DNA of 64,000 nt from Strongylocentrotus droebachiensis (GCA_035222895.1 JAVYIG010001594.1:1-64000), one strand, 5' to 3'. Shown: positions 12,211 through 25,685, counted from the stretch's first letter. Notes: generated by a model from the letters alone, not told the origin. Made by a program: numbers and translations.

Positions 12211-14510
12211 CGGGGCATCGAAAATGGAAAAGTGATCAGGAGGGAAAATAAGCATTTTTACACACAGAACAGAGAATCAAAAGTTAGAGAATGTAGTACA
12301 CAAAAGTACAGGAATGTTAAACAAGAGAAAGAAGAGAAACATTAAAAAATGGGGCTGAGAGAAGAGAGGGGGACTCCACATAAAAAAAGGAATGATAGAT
12401 AGACTTTTTTAAAGTGAGAAACAAAAGATAATAGAGTGAGAAAGGAGGAAATTTGAATTTGGGTGGGTGGCCACATGATCAACTCAGGAAGATGGAAAAA
12501 GAAAAACCTGCAGGTTTACCACACACATTCAATATTTTCCCAACAAAGTTAAAAATAAACAACCAATTTATGACCCTGCTCTTCTCTTAATCAAACAATA
12601 ATTCTCCCACCCTCAGCAAAAATGACCCACCAGGAAACATGATCAAACTACCAAAAACACAGGTTCAAATCCTTGTCTTTACAGCTTGAAAATCACATCC
12701 CGCGATCGCTAATTTTCATCAGCGTCTCCAGATCTGAGGTGAGATTAGCTGGGCAAGAGAGGTTTCATAAAGGAAAATGATCACCGCAATTTACGACATT
12801 CACGTGAGTGAGGGGGAAGGGAAGGGGGTTAGAGAGTGAGAAAGAGATAGAGACAGAGAGGATGAGAAACATGCATGTGAGTTGGTTGAGTTACTTGCAC
12901 TTCAATATCTACACTTAGAGTCAAGTTATCAATTTCTACTCTTTTTTGAATATTTATCCATAGCCCTTTTCTGTTAAAAACACCAAGAATAACGATATAA
13001 CATTGTCACAAAATTACCCAAAATCAGTAGACACCATGTGCGTAGACGACAGACAGCCTCTTGCATTACACAAATTGTTTCTACGTGTGCATACGATTGA
13101 ACTTGCCAGCAAAGAATTCCTTTTTGAAAAAGTTTGCCGATATGTTCACCACATTAAAAAAAATCAACACTTTCTAAAGCTTGGTACGTTCTCACTGCTG
13201 CATATGCTTTTGAAAATATCATTCTGTACATGTGGTGAGTAACCCCAATCTTTTGTGAGTGTGAACATGTCACATTGGCTTGTACATTGGTCACTTTTGG
13301 ATAGTAATACTGCAGCCATGCATATTTTTTTTCCTTTTTTTAAAACCCAAAACAGTTTGAAAGACAATCTATAAGATGCAAGTTTACTAGTAAAGACTTG
13401 TCTGGCTCATCTACATGATGAATGTAACATTTAACAACAACACCTAAGCTATGTTTTTTTCTCAATTCAGTTAATTCCATTTGAAAGGGGCTAAGCACCA
13501 CACCATAGATTCTTCGACTACAAACAACCAGCAATGCTAACAGACCTTTCTAAGTACAGAAATTATGCATTCTACATCTTCACAGTTATCACTGAGCCAT
13601 CTACCTTGTGCAAAAATAGATTCATTTGATATATAGATTTGAAATTTGATCACATATAACTACTTCTAATAAAGATCCCAATACTGTTTTGAAACTCTAT
13701 GTAGGCCAGTACGCTACATCGGTAGGTTAAGAGTAAATTGTCTGCCATTTAAATATATATGTATAGATATTTATATATATATTTCTATTTCTCTTTCTAA
13801 ACACATACTAAGGCAACAGAGTTTGTGAGCTAGTAACTTCTTGTTATAGATTTTGGTGACTATGCAAAACTACACAATGTATGAAAATATTTTTATCTTT
13901 ACATAGAACAAGTTTCATTTTTTCCCTTCAAATTCGAATTACATATACATGTACCCTGTCAAAACCTCTTTACATCTAGAAAAATCCTTTTCGAAACCAC
14001 GCACTTTGTCTGCGAAAGAATGCTAGATTGTACGACACCTGAATACCTACTTCATGTATATCATTTTTTTCTTTACAATGATGCTGATCTAGCTTTTGAT
14101 ACCTAAGGCAAAAATTACAAACAATACTTATCCTGCCGTAAGTAGAATTTTCTAAGACAGTACAGTTTACATCTTTTGTTCCAACCTTATATTTTTTGTT
14201 TTTTTGTTTTTTGTTTGGCAAACATTCAGGTGTACGGCTATACAATCCCACAGATTCCTGTGTACTTTTGTAATCTTCAACAGTTGTATACATTTATAGC
14301 AATTTTCCCTCCTCTTTCAATATAGACATACTGGTAAAGCAAATTTTCCAAAAACACTTTGGAAGAAAGTCTTAACTTTGTGCTTCATTCAATAAAAAAG
14401 TTCCCCTTTAAAAAGTGCAAAAATGTCCACATAATTTTATAAACCTGTACCTGAGGATAAAGTATTTTTTGCTGTTACATAGATTCCAATAATCTGACCG
14501 AATGTGCATT

Positions 14511-14546
14511 AACATTAAATCCTTTGAACACTAGGGATTTAATGTT
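14511..14546. other. Perfect 12-bp stem hairpin
   Basis: AACATTAAATCC and GGATTTAATGTT flank a 12-base loop. A second small stem (TGGTGTTA/TAACACCA) follows at about 14555-14575. It lies about 1.7 kb downstream of the HIVEP stop. Function unknown. Confidence 0.5.
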
Positions 14547-16262
14547 GGTATTAACACTTGGTGTTAGCATAACACCAGTGCTATCTATAACACCAAGCTC
14601 AAGATATGTCTGCTTTAATGATTCAACACAGGTCTGGGAGGTGCTTGTGCCAGTGTTAAGAAACTTTGCAGGTTAATTCATCGGTTGTCTAACAGTTTAC
14701 ACTAACACCAAAACTTACACCAAACATAAAAAGGTAACAAATTCTTGTTTCTGTACATGAATACTTGGCATTGACTAATTCATGCTTTCTTTTTACATGG
14801 AATTGTAAGTAGTGATTGACATTATTGGTTCAAACAGCAGCATTGTGTCATTTCTTATTTAATAAGTTCTAGTAAAAAAAAAAGTCATACACTAATTTGT
14901 TTACTTTGTCAAAATAGCATCAAATAATTATTGCTATCACACTATTGGTTTAGCCTCTATAAACTACATTGTACATCATTTTACAATCAAGCTGCATAGA
15001 ATTTAGTCAGCGTGGATTTTGTTAAACCTTGGAACTTCAGGAAATAGTTTCAACACATCCCAGAAGAAGAAAAAAAGCACGATAAATTTGGCACATGACT
15101 ATGATGTGGTCAATACAATATAATGTCAATGTCAGTAGGTGCATTGTGAAACGCGGTCCCGTTAACTATACACTACCCCGCTATAAAGAACTCTAACGTT
15201 GGCACAAGACGCCTACAGGCTTAAAACGACCATTCACCTTCTACCACAATGGAAAGTTTCTTTGATTCTGGCAAAAGATTTGAAAAGTATTTGGCAATAG
15301 GAAAGAGACTTATATATATATATATATACCACAATAAAATCAACAAGTGTATTTCTTTGCAATATCACTCTATTAATACTTTCAATAAAAGTAATATCTT
15401 ACAGAAAAAAGTTTAAATTCTTTTGAATGAGAATAAAAATGTCTGTATATCCTATACAGTCATTGCAAGAACTTTGTAATGTCATTCTGAATGTCAGGAA
15501 ATTTATTAGTTCTAATTCTTAATTTCCACATAATTTCTATGTAATCCAAATATGTAAATGAACACTGATCTGATAAGATACAAAGTAGAGAAATGATAAT
15601 ACGGTGAAATGTCCACATTCACTCAGGTTGATCAGTTAAAAAATATTTAAACAATTTCAGCAAGGTATGTATATTTGAATAAAATAAAACATTCTTGATT
15701 TGACAAGCTTATCTGTACTGAAGTGCTTCCTCTGTAGTTTTAATGCTGTCCGTCTTGAACTCCACAAAGTTGATAGCCACTGTGCAAATGTATGACTGTC
15801 CTGTTTCCATTTCTTATATATCGCATATTCTTCCTCTCAGTGCAGTTAAAAATTGCCTAAAATCATTAAATGAAGAACAAAAATGAGGTGCATCTTCCTT
15901 GCCATGTGAATTAGCAAACAAAAAGTCACAGCTTCTAGCAATACTTTGAAGATAATATCACAAATTTCCATGAAATATGTTCATCAAACAAAATAAAATT
16001 GAGTGCTTGTTGATGTGCAAAAAATGAAGATCTTTCAATGTTCTTTCCTTTTTTAAATGATGACAAAGTGATATCCATAACATATTCAATACGTGACGCT
16101 CACATATGACGTTCCATTGTCATATAATATACAAAGGAGTCAAAGGACTTTGCTTTTTGTTCACAACGCTTCCACATTGAAAAAAGATTTCCTTGTAGCA
16201 AAAAATCAGGTAGAGGTAAGTTTTATCCCAGCAGTAATGATTGAGTTCCGAGGGAGCAAATC

Positions 16263-19200
16263 TCATGATTTACCCTCTTCTGCTTCACTGGCACTGTCCG
16301 TTTTTTCTGAGGATGCTGGGCTGCCAGGTGCCTTTGGCTCACTTGGAGATAGCAACATACCGTCCTCACCATCAGGGTGCATGTGCAGAAGCTCCAGTTT
16401 GTGGGCTGGAAGCTTTCCTTGCCGTTCCAGGGTCATCAGGTGGCCTTTGGACCTTAGGTGCTTGGCCAGGTGTCCAGGGATGCGGAAAGCAATGGCACAT
16501 TCCTTGCACTTGAAGGGCCTGGGGTTGGTATCTGAACCTGTGGTAGTGGCCAACTCTACACCTTCCACTCGCAGGAAATGTTCCTCCGAGCGCTCGTGTT
16601 TAGACAAGATGTACTTAGAGGGAAAGGAGACAGAGCAGTCATGACAGGTGAAGGTTCCTTCCGTGGTATGTACTCTGGCATGTATGCGCAGCTGACTAGG
16701 CTTGTTGAAGGCCTCTCCACACTGGGCACAGCGATGGTGACCATGGTTTCCTGTGGGTGACATTGTGGGTGACATTGCCAGTCTATCCTCCTCTGCTTTC
16801 CATCTACTCTCTTCTCCTTGGTGTTCAGATAGTTGCTTCTCCTTCTGACTCTCAGAAGAGCTAGAGGATGTGGGTGAGACAATGACTAAATGATCTCCTT
16901 CACTAGCAGCTGGAGATGAAGCTGCCTCTTTTTCCGGTTGGTGACCAACTTTAGTCATGCCTGAACTTGATGGCAGGTGCATCGGTAGGATTGTTGGAGG
17001 CAACTGAAACATCTTGGAAGGAAGCATTGGGGACACTAAACGATGGAGTGGTCCAGGAGAGAACGGACTCAGATGAGTTGGAGACAGCACAGGAGCACTG
17101 TGCATTGAAAAAGATGGAGGGAGGAAAGGTGATATGTAATTATGAAGTGGAGCCTTATCATCAGGCAAGGGCCACATTGGTGGTTTGGCTAGGAGCAGCT
17201 GCTTGATGGCATTCCCTGAGGCTTCCATCGTTGTCCTGTGATAGGAGCTTGATGAAGGTATGCTGGATGATGATGAAACAGGTTGTGGATAGACATGTTT
17301 ACTTCCTACCTCTCCCTCATCATCTGATACAGGTTCAATAACAGGAGGAGCAGTTGGAGGCATCATTTCAAACCTGGAGCTTGGTGAATAGTAGCGCATC
17401 CTTGAGTCTGGCTTTTCATGCCTCCTGATAAAGTTCTCATGTGTTTTTACCTGAACAGCACCTGGCAGAGGTACACGATCTTTATCTGTTCTTAGAGACC
17501 TTGCCGATACTTTAGTAATTACTTCATCTTGGGTCTTTGTTACTTTGATTAAGCCTGAGGATTCAACTGATGTGCTACCAGAGGATATTTCGTCACTTCC
17601 AACGGAGGATGGTGGGGTCTTTCTATGGGCTACATCATCATCTATCATATCTATATCAGGAGGATTTACAGAGGAAGAATCTTTCATGGTATGGTCACAA
17701 TCTGATGAGGTACTCTCTGTTGAAGATGAACGAACCATGATTGAAGTATTCCCAGTGGCAAGTCGATATTGGTTGGTACTTGGAGCAAAGGACTCCAAAG
17801 CGACAATATGTCCATACTTGTCCAGTACAGGAGGTGGCTGGGATTTCCTGGATGAACTTCTGTTACCAAACCCTTCCCTTAGAGTTGGAAGATGAGATAG
17901 GCTCTGAGATTTGGTGAGTGGAGGATGTCCCCTGTCTTGTCCTATGTGGGCCCTTTGTCTGTTGGTGAGATGTTGGGAGAGCTTGCAAACGACCTCTGAC
18001 CGTGTAAGCTTGGAGGCATGCATCAGGTCATCCTTTGAATCTGCAAGATCATGAGGTTTCAAGATTTCACTGTACGATCTCTTGAGCCTGCCAGGATGGA
18101 AGACATCATCACCCTCAGCAAGGTCATCTTGGTGTTCCTCAGGGAGATCATCAACCTCCATCTCTTCATTCATTCCATCATCCATCTCCTCTTCCTCAGA
18201 ATCTTCATCTGCTGAGTCTGTATCTTCGTTATCATCTGCATCAGAATACTGATGATCATCACCATCCTCATACATACTGGAATCGATGCCATGCTCCTGT
18301 TCCAAGTCAGATGGATTGATACCATTCTCCAAGCATTTCTTTGTATGGGCTTTTGATTTCATGTGTTTTGTCAAATTGCCTTTTGTCTTGAATGCAAAAC
18401 TGCAGACACTGCACTGAAATGGTCTCACGTCGGTATGGGTGCGGATGTGCTTCTTCAGCATACTGGGTTTCTTGCACCTGATTCCACACTCCTGGCAGAC
18501 GTACTTCCCTCTACCACGTCCTCTGACATAGACATATTCTTCATTGGACTTGAAGCCCCCTTCAAAGATTGGTATCCTCTTTGGCTCTTTCCCTTTCACA
18601 GGTTTGTCCATGTTCATCTCACTTTCATGGGAAGATAATGGAGTCTCTGCATCCCCTGAAGCTTCTGTTGGAGTCAGAATGGGTTTCCCAGTTGGGTGCT
18701 TCTGCAGTTCCTCACTCACAGCCTTGATCCTTTCTAGGGACATGTTCCAGGCTGAGGAGTGGGTCAGAATACCTCCCCCAGACGGACTAATACTGGAGAC
18801 GACATCTTTGATGTTTTCTTTGTTCATACCTGAGTTGTACAGCCCGAGATGTTCTCTCCAAGAGATCCCAAGAGGATGCTTTGTGTTACCACCTGGCCTC
18901 CAGTTTGAATACATGGAAATTTTAACATTTGATCCCTGCGTCACATACATAGGTTGGCTACATCTCGAGGTGCAATCTGTGACCTGTGCGACCCCTTTCA
19001 TTCTGGATGAGATATTGGCATACAAGAATGTTGGTGCCTGGGCAGGCCCACTCCCTGCCTTGTTGACTTTGACACTACTAAACCAATCAGCTAGGTCCTT
19101 CCCAAGTTTCTTTGGTTTTTTATGTGGGCCTTGCTGCATGACTGGAGTAAAATCCTTTCTTTGCTGCATGATTGGAGTAAGAACCTTCCCCTGCTGCAAA

Positions 19201-22200
19201 ACTGGAGTAAGAGCTTTCAACACTTGATCAGCAATTGTATTATCTCCTTTTGTGGGGAGGTCAGCTAATGATGGTTTTGACGGCTCCTGGCATGTCAGGT
19301 TGTTGGACTTTTCTGATGGCTCACTATCTTCATCTGTTCTCTCATGTAATTCTTGCTCACTGTAAACCTCATCTTTGAAAAGCTCAAAGGAAGCATCTCT
19401 TTTCCCAGATGGTGTTCTTCCTTGAGGACTTAGGGTGTCAGTTGGGGTCAAGGGTGACTTCTCAGACCGGGGTGAGGAGCTTGAAGGGAAACTAGGAGCA
19501 TGCGATGAAGAAGGAGATGGCAAGATGAAATATTTAGATTGTGGTTTACCTTCAGCAGTAGGTGTAGCTATAGGCCCCACAATCATTCCTTCATCAGATG
19601 TCGTCAGAACACTCTTGATGCTCCCACCGGCATTATGAAAGGCATGAGCAACTAGTCGCCCAAGTTCTCTAGCAGCATCAACTGGTGTACTTGGCGTTTT
19701 ACTTCCTTTTAGTGGTGACTGGGACATCCTCATTACAGATTCAGCAATAGACAACGCTTCAGGTGACAGCAACACTCTTGGATCAATCTTCGGGGATGGC
19801 TTTACTCCGTCAGGAGTTGAAGCACCCTTTACTACTGCTGTTAGAGGCTGCGTTAGATCAAGACTAAGTCTATGCCTAGCTGCTGCTCCAGCTCCAAATT
19901 TCATAGGTGACTTGGGAAACTTCTTACCCCCTTCAGTTGGTGTGTAGGCTGGTGATCGAGCAGCGATTTCAACCCTTGGGATTTTAGCAGACAAGGGTGA
20001 TCCCATGGACTGAATCTTTGCTGTCAAGTCCAAGGCATGAGTTTGTTCACTTGGAGTTCTCTTTGTAGGAACAGATCTTCCGGGACTCATGTTCAATCCT
20101 GGGATAGCTGGCAGATTCCTGCGCTTTTGAAGACTAGCTCTGGCACTGTTGTCATCTAGAGCCAAGGTGAAGCTCTTCTTTTTCCTGGCAAGAGCTTCAT
20201 TCACTGGCATTTGTTGAAAATTGGGCAAGTCTTTTGGTTGGACACCTCTCTCCTGCAATGTTGAAGATGCAGTAGGAATCATTGGACTGGCGAGACTAAA
20301 GGTCTTTGGTGTGAGGGGTGACTGAGGTGGGGCAACCTTGAGTAGGCCCTCAGGACGGGGTGAATGTGGGACTGAAGGACTGGCAAGTCGAAGGTCACTC
20401 CTCATGTTTCCAGGAGAGGCTTGATACAAGTTTCTCATTTCCTTGGTCCAGTGTGTTAAGCCTGCAGGTGATTCTCTCTTCCCTTCACCTTTCTCTTGCC
20501 CAAATGAAGTCATCTGTTGTCCTGGTAGTAATGGGAATTGAGTTGGCATATGTGGAGTGGTGGGAGTATGTTGAATGACAGATACTCCAGGAAAATGTCC
20601 TTCAAGTGACTTGGCTGAGGGCTTTGGGGAATAGGGAGAGCGGAGGGGTGTTGAGGTACCCTTCGGCAATGAAGCATGAAGCCAAGGTAGTTGGGAGGCA
20701 GCTTGGTTAACATCTGGACCTGGAAACGGAGGAGAAAACATCGGCAGCATGGAATGACTGGGTGCAGCATTAGAAACAGGCAAACCTTTTGTTGTTTCTT
20801 CTTCTTTAATCGTTGGATGATCGTGATGCTTCCGTGCCTTTTTACGTGAATGGTGTGAATCATGGGAACCAGAAGCATCACTCTCAGATTTGCACTTCTT
20901 GCGCTTGTGACCAGACTTTCCCGTTTCAGTGTGATGATGACTATTCTTTGCACTTTCCTTCATGAATTGATGACTTTGTGAGGTTGCAGGTAAGTGCTCA
21001 CTGGGCATGTGCTGCATCATTGCTGGATGGGGATACATGACTGGCATAGGATACCTCAAACCACCTGGCAAAGCATCCTTGAGCATCCACGGTGCAAGAT
21101 GCATCTGGGCAGGAGACCAGAGGGGTGAGTACTGTTGACGATCCATGGGCAAACTCTGGCCTAGCATGCTAGCAGGTGTCGCTTGCTGAGTACGTTTGTG
21201 CTCCAGCAGTATATTCCTAATTATATTACTATCCCCTGGCACTGCCTGCTGAAGAGTAACTGGCGAGGAAGTTGGCAGCTTGTGGCCTGCATTGATGCCT
21301 GCTTCCGCTGCCTTGTAAGAGAGCCCGTGCCTCGAATGACCCGTGTGCAGATGTGCGCTGTACTGGCTGCTCTTAAGGGTCTGTGCTTCCCGCTGTCTAT
21401 CATGATTTCCTCTTACTTCCTGCTTGCTGTCTAAATTAGTTTGCTCAGCCAACTCTGACCTTCTCCCTGTTTCCATGGTGATACTGCTACTTTCTGCTGC
21501 ACTCTTTGAGTCATTACGCACATCTAATGCGCCGCTGGCAGGTAGCTGGGGTGGGGTGCTAGTCATACTCTCCCGATAAGAGAAACTAGGTCTTCTCGGT
21601 TTCACAGATTCCAGGTCAGAATCATCTACTATTGCCTCATTTTGGGAGATGAGTTTTTGTATGTGCTGCTGCAGTTTGATTTGGGTGGAGGGAGAATTAA
21701 GCGGGGGCCGTGATTTTTCTCCCCTTTCCTTAGTTGGTTCCTTGCTTTCCTCTACAAACATTGATTGTTGTTTAATGACATCTTCCGACAAACCAGGAAT
21801 CCCTTCCACTGGGATTTGAAAGTGGTAATGACCCCCTGATCTCACAATGTTGAAGTTCTTAAGTGGGATCATTATTTGATCCGTTGAGTTGCTCTCTGGT
21901 ATGGGTGATGATGCCTCTGGTCTTTCCTGACTTGTAGAAGTTACAGGATGCCTGGGAGATGGTATGCTTTCTTCCATCTGGTTTCTAGGCCTAGAGAGTT
22001 TAGATTCAGAACCCTTTCGAAAATGTCCTTGCAAACTATCTTTTGGTTGTCTTCCCTTTGTGCCATTCAAAATGTCTGTTGACAGCTGCGACAGCATGTG
22101 AAGGTCCTGAGAGCTACGGTTTCCAGCAAGATGTGGAGAATGGGATAGGGTGTCCCACATTCTGTTCCCAGTTTGACTGGCGATAGGAGATGCCTGAGCC

Positions 22201-23488
22201 TTACTGGATGGCACAAAAGTAGGGTGGCTATCTGGCATTGAAGTACGGCCCCCATTCATAAGGGCTTGGACACCGGTCTGTGTCATGTTCATGTTTTTCT
22301 CTTGATCAAGGCGTAACGAGGTACTCTGCGCAGGATTCTCCACCAGAGTTTCTCTCCGCTCTTCTCCAATATCCTTTCCCTCTTCGTCTGTATCTGTCTC
22401 GTCTGACCCACTCTCGTTTTCAGAGTCGAATGACTTCAAATCTGGGATTGTCCCTGAAGAACCTGCTTTAGCTGCGTGTGCATGAGATTTGCAGTGTTTG
22501 TAGAGGTTGCTTTTGGTCTTGAATGAGATGCCACAAGGTGTGCAAGGATACGGACGTTCCCCTGTGTGGGACCGGATGTGTTTCTTCAGTACACTAGGCT
22601 TTGAACATCGGCGGCCACAATAATCACACATATGCTTTCCTTGCTTCTGACTAGAGCGGCTCTCTAAATCTCCTCTCTCCTTTCGATGAGGCACAAGTTT
22701 GAAGTGTCCAAAGTCAGCCTCTTTGCTTTGATTTGCAGTTTTCTGTTGATGGATCCTTATCCTATCTGCTTGCACCATTTGCGCATTGTTTGCAAACTGC
22801 ATCAACCGCGATACATCATCATCGCTCTTCAACACTTCTTTATCTTGCTTCGCTACAGCCGAAGGAGTACGAGAAGTTACAACAGCCCCCTTCAACGTAG
22901 ACACGGTTTGCTGTTGCTCCGTGCCAAAACTGTTCATGCTTGTGAACTCCTTCCCCGTAATCTCCAGCAGGGCTTCCAAAGCCTGCTGCTTCAAGGCACC
23001 CTCCTCTCCACTTTCTGAGTTGCGCAGTACTGTTACATTGGTGTCTGACTTCTGACTCCCTGAAGAAGAGTGCCTCTGTCGCTTCTTTGGACTAGTCGTC
23101 ACGCTATCTTTGGTTGTTTTGCTTGGCGACAGTGACCGTTGATCCTGTGTGGCCTTTGACATGCGCGCCCTTCGCTCCTTTATGATATCATACTTGTCCT
23201 TGTAAATCACATCTGGAACTGGTTCTTTCACAATGTCTTCAAGTTTGGCCACAACCTCCTCGTGATCTGGCTTCAGAACAATGTCCTCAACCTGCAAGGC
23301 ACCAAGAGTTTCTGGTGATAGCTTGCTCTGCTTCTCTCTCTGGGCTTTGGCCTCTCTCTTTTGGCGTACCCTGTCTGTGATCTTCACTTTCATGGCACTC
23401 TTGTACTTGGGTTTGTTCTTTCCATGATGCCTTCTGCCCTGGTGTTTCTTGTCTTCCTGAGTATTAAGGGATGGATCTGAGATGACAT
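16263..23488 (-). CDS. HIVEP: HIVEP/Schnurri-family zinc-finger transcription factor, giant 3' coding exon
   Basis: One uninterrupted frame ends at TGA (16263-16265). Residues are numbered from an in-frame TTG at 23504, which is intronic, so true coding starts at residue 6. The ZAS-N finger pair spans C293-H341 (CDYC...HIRSH, then CTPC...H337/H341), followed by an acidic stretch at 360-382. The ZAS-C pair spans C1670-H1720, with a long Asp/Glu tract at about 1745-1800. Three more C2H2 fingers lie at C2259-H2279, C2287-H2309 and C2333-H2355. A His/Lys-rich, NLS-like patch is at about 853-900, and SP/TP sites are common. A conserved-looking DWF...SMYSNW segment (W1474-W1535) precedes ZAS-C. HIVEP/Schnurri proteins are nuclear; they bind kappaB-like sites and act as Smad cofactors in BMP signalling. 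The length (about 2,400 aa) fits the family. Family assignment is very secure; DNA targets and signalling role are inferred from homologues. The exon begins at acceptor CTACAG|AT, phase 1. Confidence 0.96.
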
Positions 23489-23504
23489 CTGTAGCAAAAC
23501 ACAA

Positions 23505-25460
23505 GACAAGAAAAAGAGAAAATCAGATTTAGTATGCAATCAAATTACTGTTGCAAAATGTTCATTATTTATAATATAATTACAGGACATATATACTTGC
23601 AAAGACTCTCAATAAAGAAAACTCTACACAAACTGATTCATGTAAAACACCTCAAAGAAGAACAAAATAGTGAAAGAAAAATTAAGACTTGATACCAATA
23701 ACCCCAAAATGGTTTTCTGATTCTCCTCAGCATTCAGGAAATTCAGTTAAGCCATGATTAACAAAATAAGGCTCAAACAATATAATTTGGTTCAGTATTA
23801 CACAGATGGGGGTGAACATTGCCAATTGGAAGATTATATTCCACTCAACGAAACCATATACGTGTTACACGTAGATCATAATGTGGTAGTAAGTACTTTA
23901 AAGCCACAGCAATTACGAGAGCTGTAATAATAAGGAAATACAGCATGATCCTGGTCAACTTTAAAATATCCTAAATAACTACTTCACATGTACATAACTT
24001 CATTTCATGAAAATCTACTGTGAAAATAGTTGCTTTAGTGCCCTGCTTAATTAAAATATTAGAAGAAGTACACTGTATTTCATGAGGCCGCTAAATCTTA
24101 ATACCCTAACTTAAATTAGTGGTAATATATACTGCTTAAACAATACTGTCTTCTCATATCTATCATATGAAGTCAAATAAATCTGAGCAATTCATTTTCT
24201 ATGTACTTCAGATAAGTTTCATATCATAAGAAAAATTAAATTATTGCATGATAAATGCATGTGATCACACAATGTGCGCTACATGCCCCATGCAATTTCT
24301 ACTTTTCAAATTTTTCTTAAACAATTCCTCCATTTTGGGGGGAGGGGGGTAAGGGGGGGGGGGAGGGGTGGTGCATGATGAGGGAGGAAGAGGAAGTGAA
24401 TGCAATGTGGCATGTTAATCAATCCTCACATATTCAATTTCCATTCACTCCTGAAAACGAAGGCTTTTTGGTTGCCACAAATTGGTGTTTATTACACTCC
24501 AATTGGCGAGTTGGAAGCACCACGTTGCTCCGTTCACATTCGGCCTAGTCGAGGTGTGAAAAAATATCACAGGGGGGCCATTGACACTGGACTTGAAAAT
24601 CCATTAATGTGTTACTGGTTTGTTAGCTAATTCACCTAGTAAGTCCTTTTCCAGTTAAATCTGAACTCCTACTGAAACCACCAGCTACCACAAGCCTACC
24701 TGTGGTCAGAAGTGAAAGTCTGTAGTCATTCCCAGATGATTCCCTGCTATCCCTCATAATTATGTCCATGGGTATAGTGGTCTGTAACCAATCCAATAAA
24801 TGGCTCTATGAACAATAATACCTGTAATGTAACGGGAAGCTGGACTAATCCTCCTTCCTACATAATCTCATAATAGCAAGAGAGTAATGTCCTGAAAATG
24901 ATGCAATACAAATTTAGGTATAATTTTGCATCTGGCTCATTCATTCTTATACCCCGTTTCAGTTAAAAGTTTTAACAGGTAGTCTATGGATACATTTCAA
25001 CTAAATCAAAATCTGCATCAAGCCACAAGAAAGTAGTATATTATAATAATATTTATTCCATGTACTGTTCAATCTGAGAGTAAAAGACAGCATACTTGTG
25101 CATGTAACTTTTAAAGCGCAACCCATTTTACAGTAGTACGTGTTCTGTGTTTGCCACTTGTCTTTCTTATTTCTTCCTCTAATACAAAGTTTTCAAGTAA
25201 TAAATTGTGGTAGACAAACTGTTGTTTTGAAGCAAAATTATTCATGTTAAATATTTGGGAGAGAAAACAACTATTTCTCCTTTCTGTCTCCTAACACTCG
25301 TTTGTAACATGAAGCTGTACTACAGCAGTTTAAATTTGTATGTAAACATGCCAGGATAGAGTTTTCCTACTTGAGCAGCCACAACATGACGTTTTAATCC
25401 TGCAACAAATCTGTATAAAAGTGCCCAACATTACAGGACTCCTCTCGCCAAGAGCTTAAT
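23505..25460. other. Intronic AT-rich sequence
   Basis: No exon was seen. A G-rich run lies at 24337-24370. The 76-aa ORF at 24400-24630 has no recognisable features. Confidence 0.5.
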
Positions 25461-25619
25461 TAATAGGGACGTTTAGATTCGCACGTCGACATTGTGGACT
25501 GCTACATGTACGTCCTTTTAAGGCATTGTGACGTCCTTATAAGGCACTGCCAGTGCCTTAAAAGGATGTCACAAGTAGCAGTCCACTATGTTGATGTGCA
25601 AATCTAAGAGTCCCTATTA
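25461..25619. mobile_element. 159-bp foldback element
   Basis: The ends are TAATAGGGAC and GTCCCTATTA. The arms share GTGGACTGCTAC and CCTTTTAAGGCA and meet at a perfect centre, AAGGCACTG/CAGTGCCTT (25541-25559). The left arm carries an extra copy of about 20 bp (CGTCCTTTTAAGGCA..). It is non-coding and looks like a small MITE. Confidence 0.65.
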
Positions 25620-25620
25620 T

Positions 25621-25685
25621 CTGTTTGGAGCCAGAAGGCTGTCAACTTATAAACACAGAGTTGATGCTCTTTTGGCTCTGAACAG
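25621..25685. repeat. Short palindromic repeat, GCCAGAAG family
   Basis: The left arm is CTGTTTGGAGCCAGAAGG and the right arm, read inward, CTGTTCAGAGCCAAAAG. It directly abuts the foldback element ending at 25619. Confidence 0.65.

Larger units (their letters stand above)
7140..16262 (-). other. AT-rich region downstream of HIVEP, including its 3' UTR
   Basis: The region follows the HIVEP stop codon on the minus strand. The first minus-strand AATAAA I see is at about 15501-15506, roughly 760 nt after the stop, so the UTR may end near there or run further. No ORF here has recognisable similarity. It is poorer in microsatellites than the rest, apart from (TA)n at 15310-15328 and (GA)n at 12155-12206. 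A short palindromic repeat lies at 9741-9815. Confidence 0.5.

Noticed and set aside
11755..12255. 166-codon minus-strand ORF
   Set aside because: Its Ser/Leu stretch is a translated (GA)n repeat and the rest has no recognisable features.
16093..23055. Plus-strand and alternate-frame ORFs of 60-227 codons over the HIVEP exon
   Set aside because: They are shadows of the long minus-strand frame, without recognisable domains or splice context.
23489..23504. Translation start of HIVEP at 23504
   Set aside because: The codon there is TTG and the bases up to 23489 form a splice acceptor (pyrimidine tract and CTACAG), so this is intron.
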